Shown in pieces: positions 63,241 through 64,000 of a DNA stretch of 64,000 nt (position 1 is the stretch's first letter; every line of letters begins with the position of its first letter). This stretch comes from AC-32 sp963755635. GTDB taxonomy: Bacteria; Actinomycetota; Thermoleophilia; Gaiellales; Gaiellaceae. Under the pieces are notes generated by a model. The model had not been told where the DNA came from. It made no database searches and saw only the letters and a program-made list of their open reading frames with translations. The stretch spans positions 372,001 through 436,000 of the forward strand of contig CAVWKS010000010.1 in the NCBI GenBank assembly GCA_963755635.1, in the 5' to 3' direction. The position numbers and the translations under genes were made by a program.

Positions 63241-64000
63241 GCGTCGCTCGTGCCGTTCCAGCGCCAGCTGGACGAGGCGGTCGACGAGCTCGGGGTACGG
63301 GATCCCGGACGCCTCGAACAGCTTGGCGTAGACGCTCGTCGCCGTGAAGCCCGGGATCGTGTTCAGCTCGTTCACGAGCACCTCGCCGTCGGGCCGCACG
63401 AAGAAGTCGACGCGCGCCATCCCCTCGCACTCGCCTGCGACGAAGGCGCGCACCGCCAGCTCCTGCACGCGCGCGACGGTCTCTTCCGGCAGGCGCGGAG
63501 GGACGATCAGGTCCATGCCGCCCTCGTCGTACTTCGCCGAGTAGTCGTACCAGTCGGCGCCGCCGAAGCCGTGCGAGACGATCTCGCCCGGTCGCGAGGC
63601 GAGCGGCTGGTCGTTGCCGAGCACGCCGCACTCGACCTCCACGCCGTCCACGAACTCCTCGACGAGCACCTTCTCGTCGTGCTGGAACGCGAGCTCGACC
63701 GCAAGCGGCAGGTCGTCCTCGGAGCTCACCTTCGAGATCCCGACCGACGAGCCCAGGCGCGCCGGCTTGACGAAGACCGGATAGCCGAAGGGGTTCTCGG
63801 GAGCCTGGCCGCGCCTGAGCGTGATGTTGCGCGTGACCGGCACGCCGCGGTCGCGCATGACGGCCTTGAAGACGTCCTTGTCCATCGCGAGCGCCGAGCC
63901 GAGCACGCCGGCGCCGACGTACGGCACCCCCGCCAGCTCGAGCAGGCCCTGGACCGTGCCGTCCTCGCCGAACGGGCCGTGCAGGACCGGGAAGACGACG
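63223..64000 (-). CDS. ddl: D-alanine--D-alanine ligase, N-terminus beyond window
   Basis: Ddl joins two D-alanines for peptidoglycan. The visible 259 residues include VVFPVLHGPFGEDGTVQGLL at the window edge, the ATP-grasp core VFVKPARLGSSVGISKV, EEFVDGVEVECGVLG, and the metal-binding VNELNTIPGFTATS. The first about 80-100 residues lie outside. It is convergent with the cyclase gene. Confidence 0.94.
   Translation of the reverse strand, partial: VVFPVLHGPFGEDGTVQGLLELAGVPYVGAGVLGSALAMDKDVFKAVMRDRGVPVTRNITLRRGQAPENPFGYPVFVKPARLGSSVGISKVSSEDDLPLAVELAFQHDEKVLVEEFVDGVEVECGVLGNDQPLASRPGEIVSHGFGGADWYDYSAKYDEGGMDLIVPPRLPEETVARVQELAVRAFVAGECEGMARVDFFVRPDGEVLVNELNTIPGFTATSVYAKLFEASGIPYPELVDRLVQLALERHERRSALRY

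Overview
The window is high-GC (roughly two thirds G+C) bacterial chromosome with densely packed genes, many GTG starts and many 4-base ATGA/GTGA stop/start overlaps. The gene content (SUF Fe-S system, caa3-type oxidase, PknB-type kinases, zinc-ribbon cyclase/ATPase/TPR regulators, DUF6458, twin-arginine system, dTDP-rhamnose genes) points to an actinobacterium, most likely a Thermoleophilia-type lineage (Gaiellales/Solirubrobacterales). That placement is inference from gene style, not from a marker gene. Several genes read through clear 1-base frameshifts with homology kept on both sides, so part of the sequence may carry indel errors.

Layout. 0-5 kb: a translationally coupled hsp20-lon pair (lon is cut by the window start) and a frameshifted MMPL exporter behind an operator-like palindrome. 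4.8-16.9 kb: cell-envelope sugar region with rmlA-rmlC-rmlD, a convergent Ser/Thr kinase-rmlB pair, a secreted SpoIID/LytB protein coupled to a subtilase, and a four-gene reverse operon resembling WbpI-WbpA-WbpB-WbpD for a diacetamido-uronic acid sugar nucleotide. 16.9-19.8 kb: tRNA-Lys(CTT) followed by a gene-poor accessory stretch with two coupled tiny genes, a truncated gene fragment, an HNH nuclease and inverted repeats. 19.8-24.6 kb: a zinc metallopeptidase, a 1163-residue cyclase/ATPase/TPR regulator and a small membrane protein.

24.7-33.6 kb: a coxBAC operon of A2 type interleaved with two genes carrying stress-protein-like domains, facing a reverse operon tatA-tatC-deaminase-TPR protein-STAS protein-diheme cytochrome c. 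33.6-44.3 kb: an SDR gene and the SUF locus (sufC-sufB-two VOC genes-sufD, then sufS-sufU-Rieske-methyltransferase). It is split by two antisense paralogous lipoproteins that join a cytochrome c domain to a long cysteine-paired repeat domain. This block ends in a strongly structured non-coding RNA with a 13-codon leader ORF and its own terminator.

44.3-55.3 kb is accessory: NAD-dependent epimerase, cupins, RidA, a methyltransferase, a TIR-like nucleotide-binding protein, an IS110-type transposon, an FAD oxidase fused to a cyclic-nucleotide-binding domain, a nucleotidyltransferase and an ECF sigma/membrane-partner pair. Four good copies of a roughly 28-bp dispersed repeat lie just upstream of genes here. 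55.4-64 kb returns to housekeeping: dcd, a frameshifted DUF4015 glycoside-hydrolase-like protein, a GabT-type aminotransferase, a PknB-type kinase with a scrambled C-terminus, a second cyclase/ATPase regulator and a D-Ala-D-Ala ligase cut by the window end.

The most interesting items are the cytochrome/cysteine-repeat pair at 38.6-41.4 kb, the structured RNA at 44.1-44.3 kb, the TIR-like protein at 47.2 kb and the dispersed upstream repeat.
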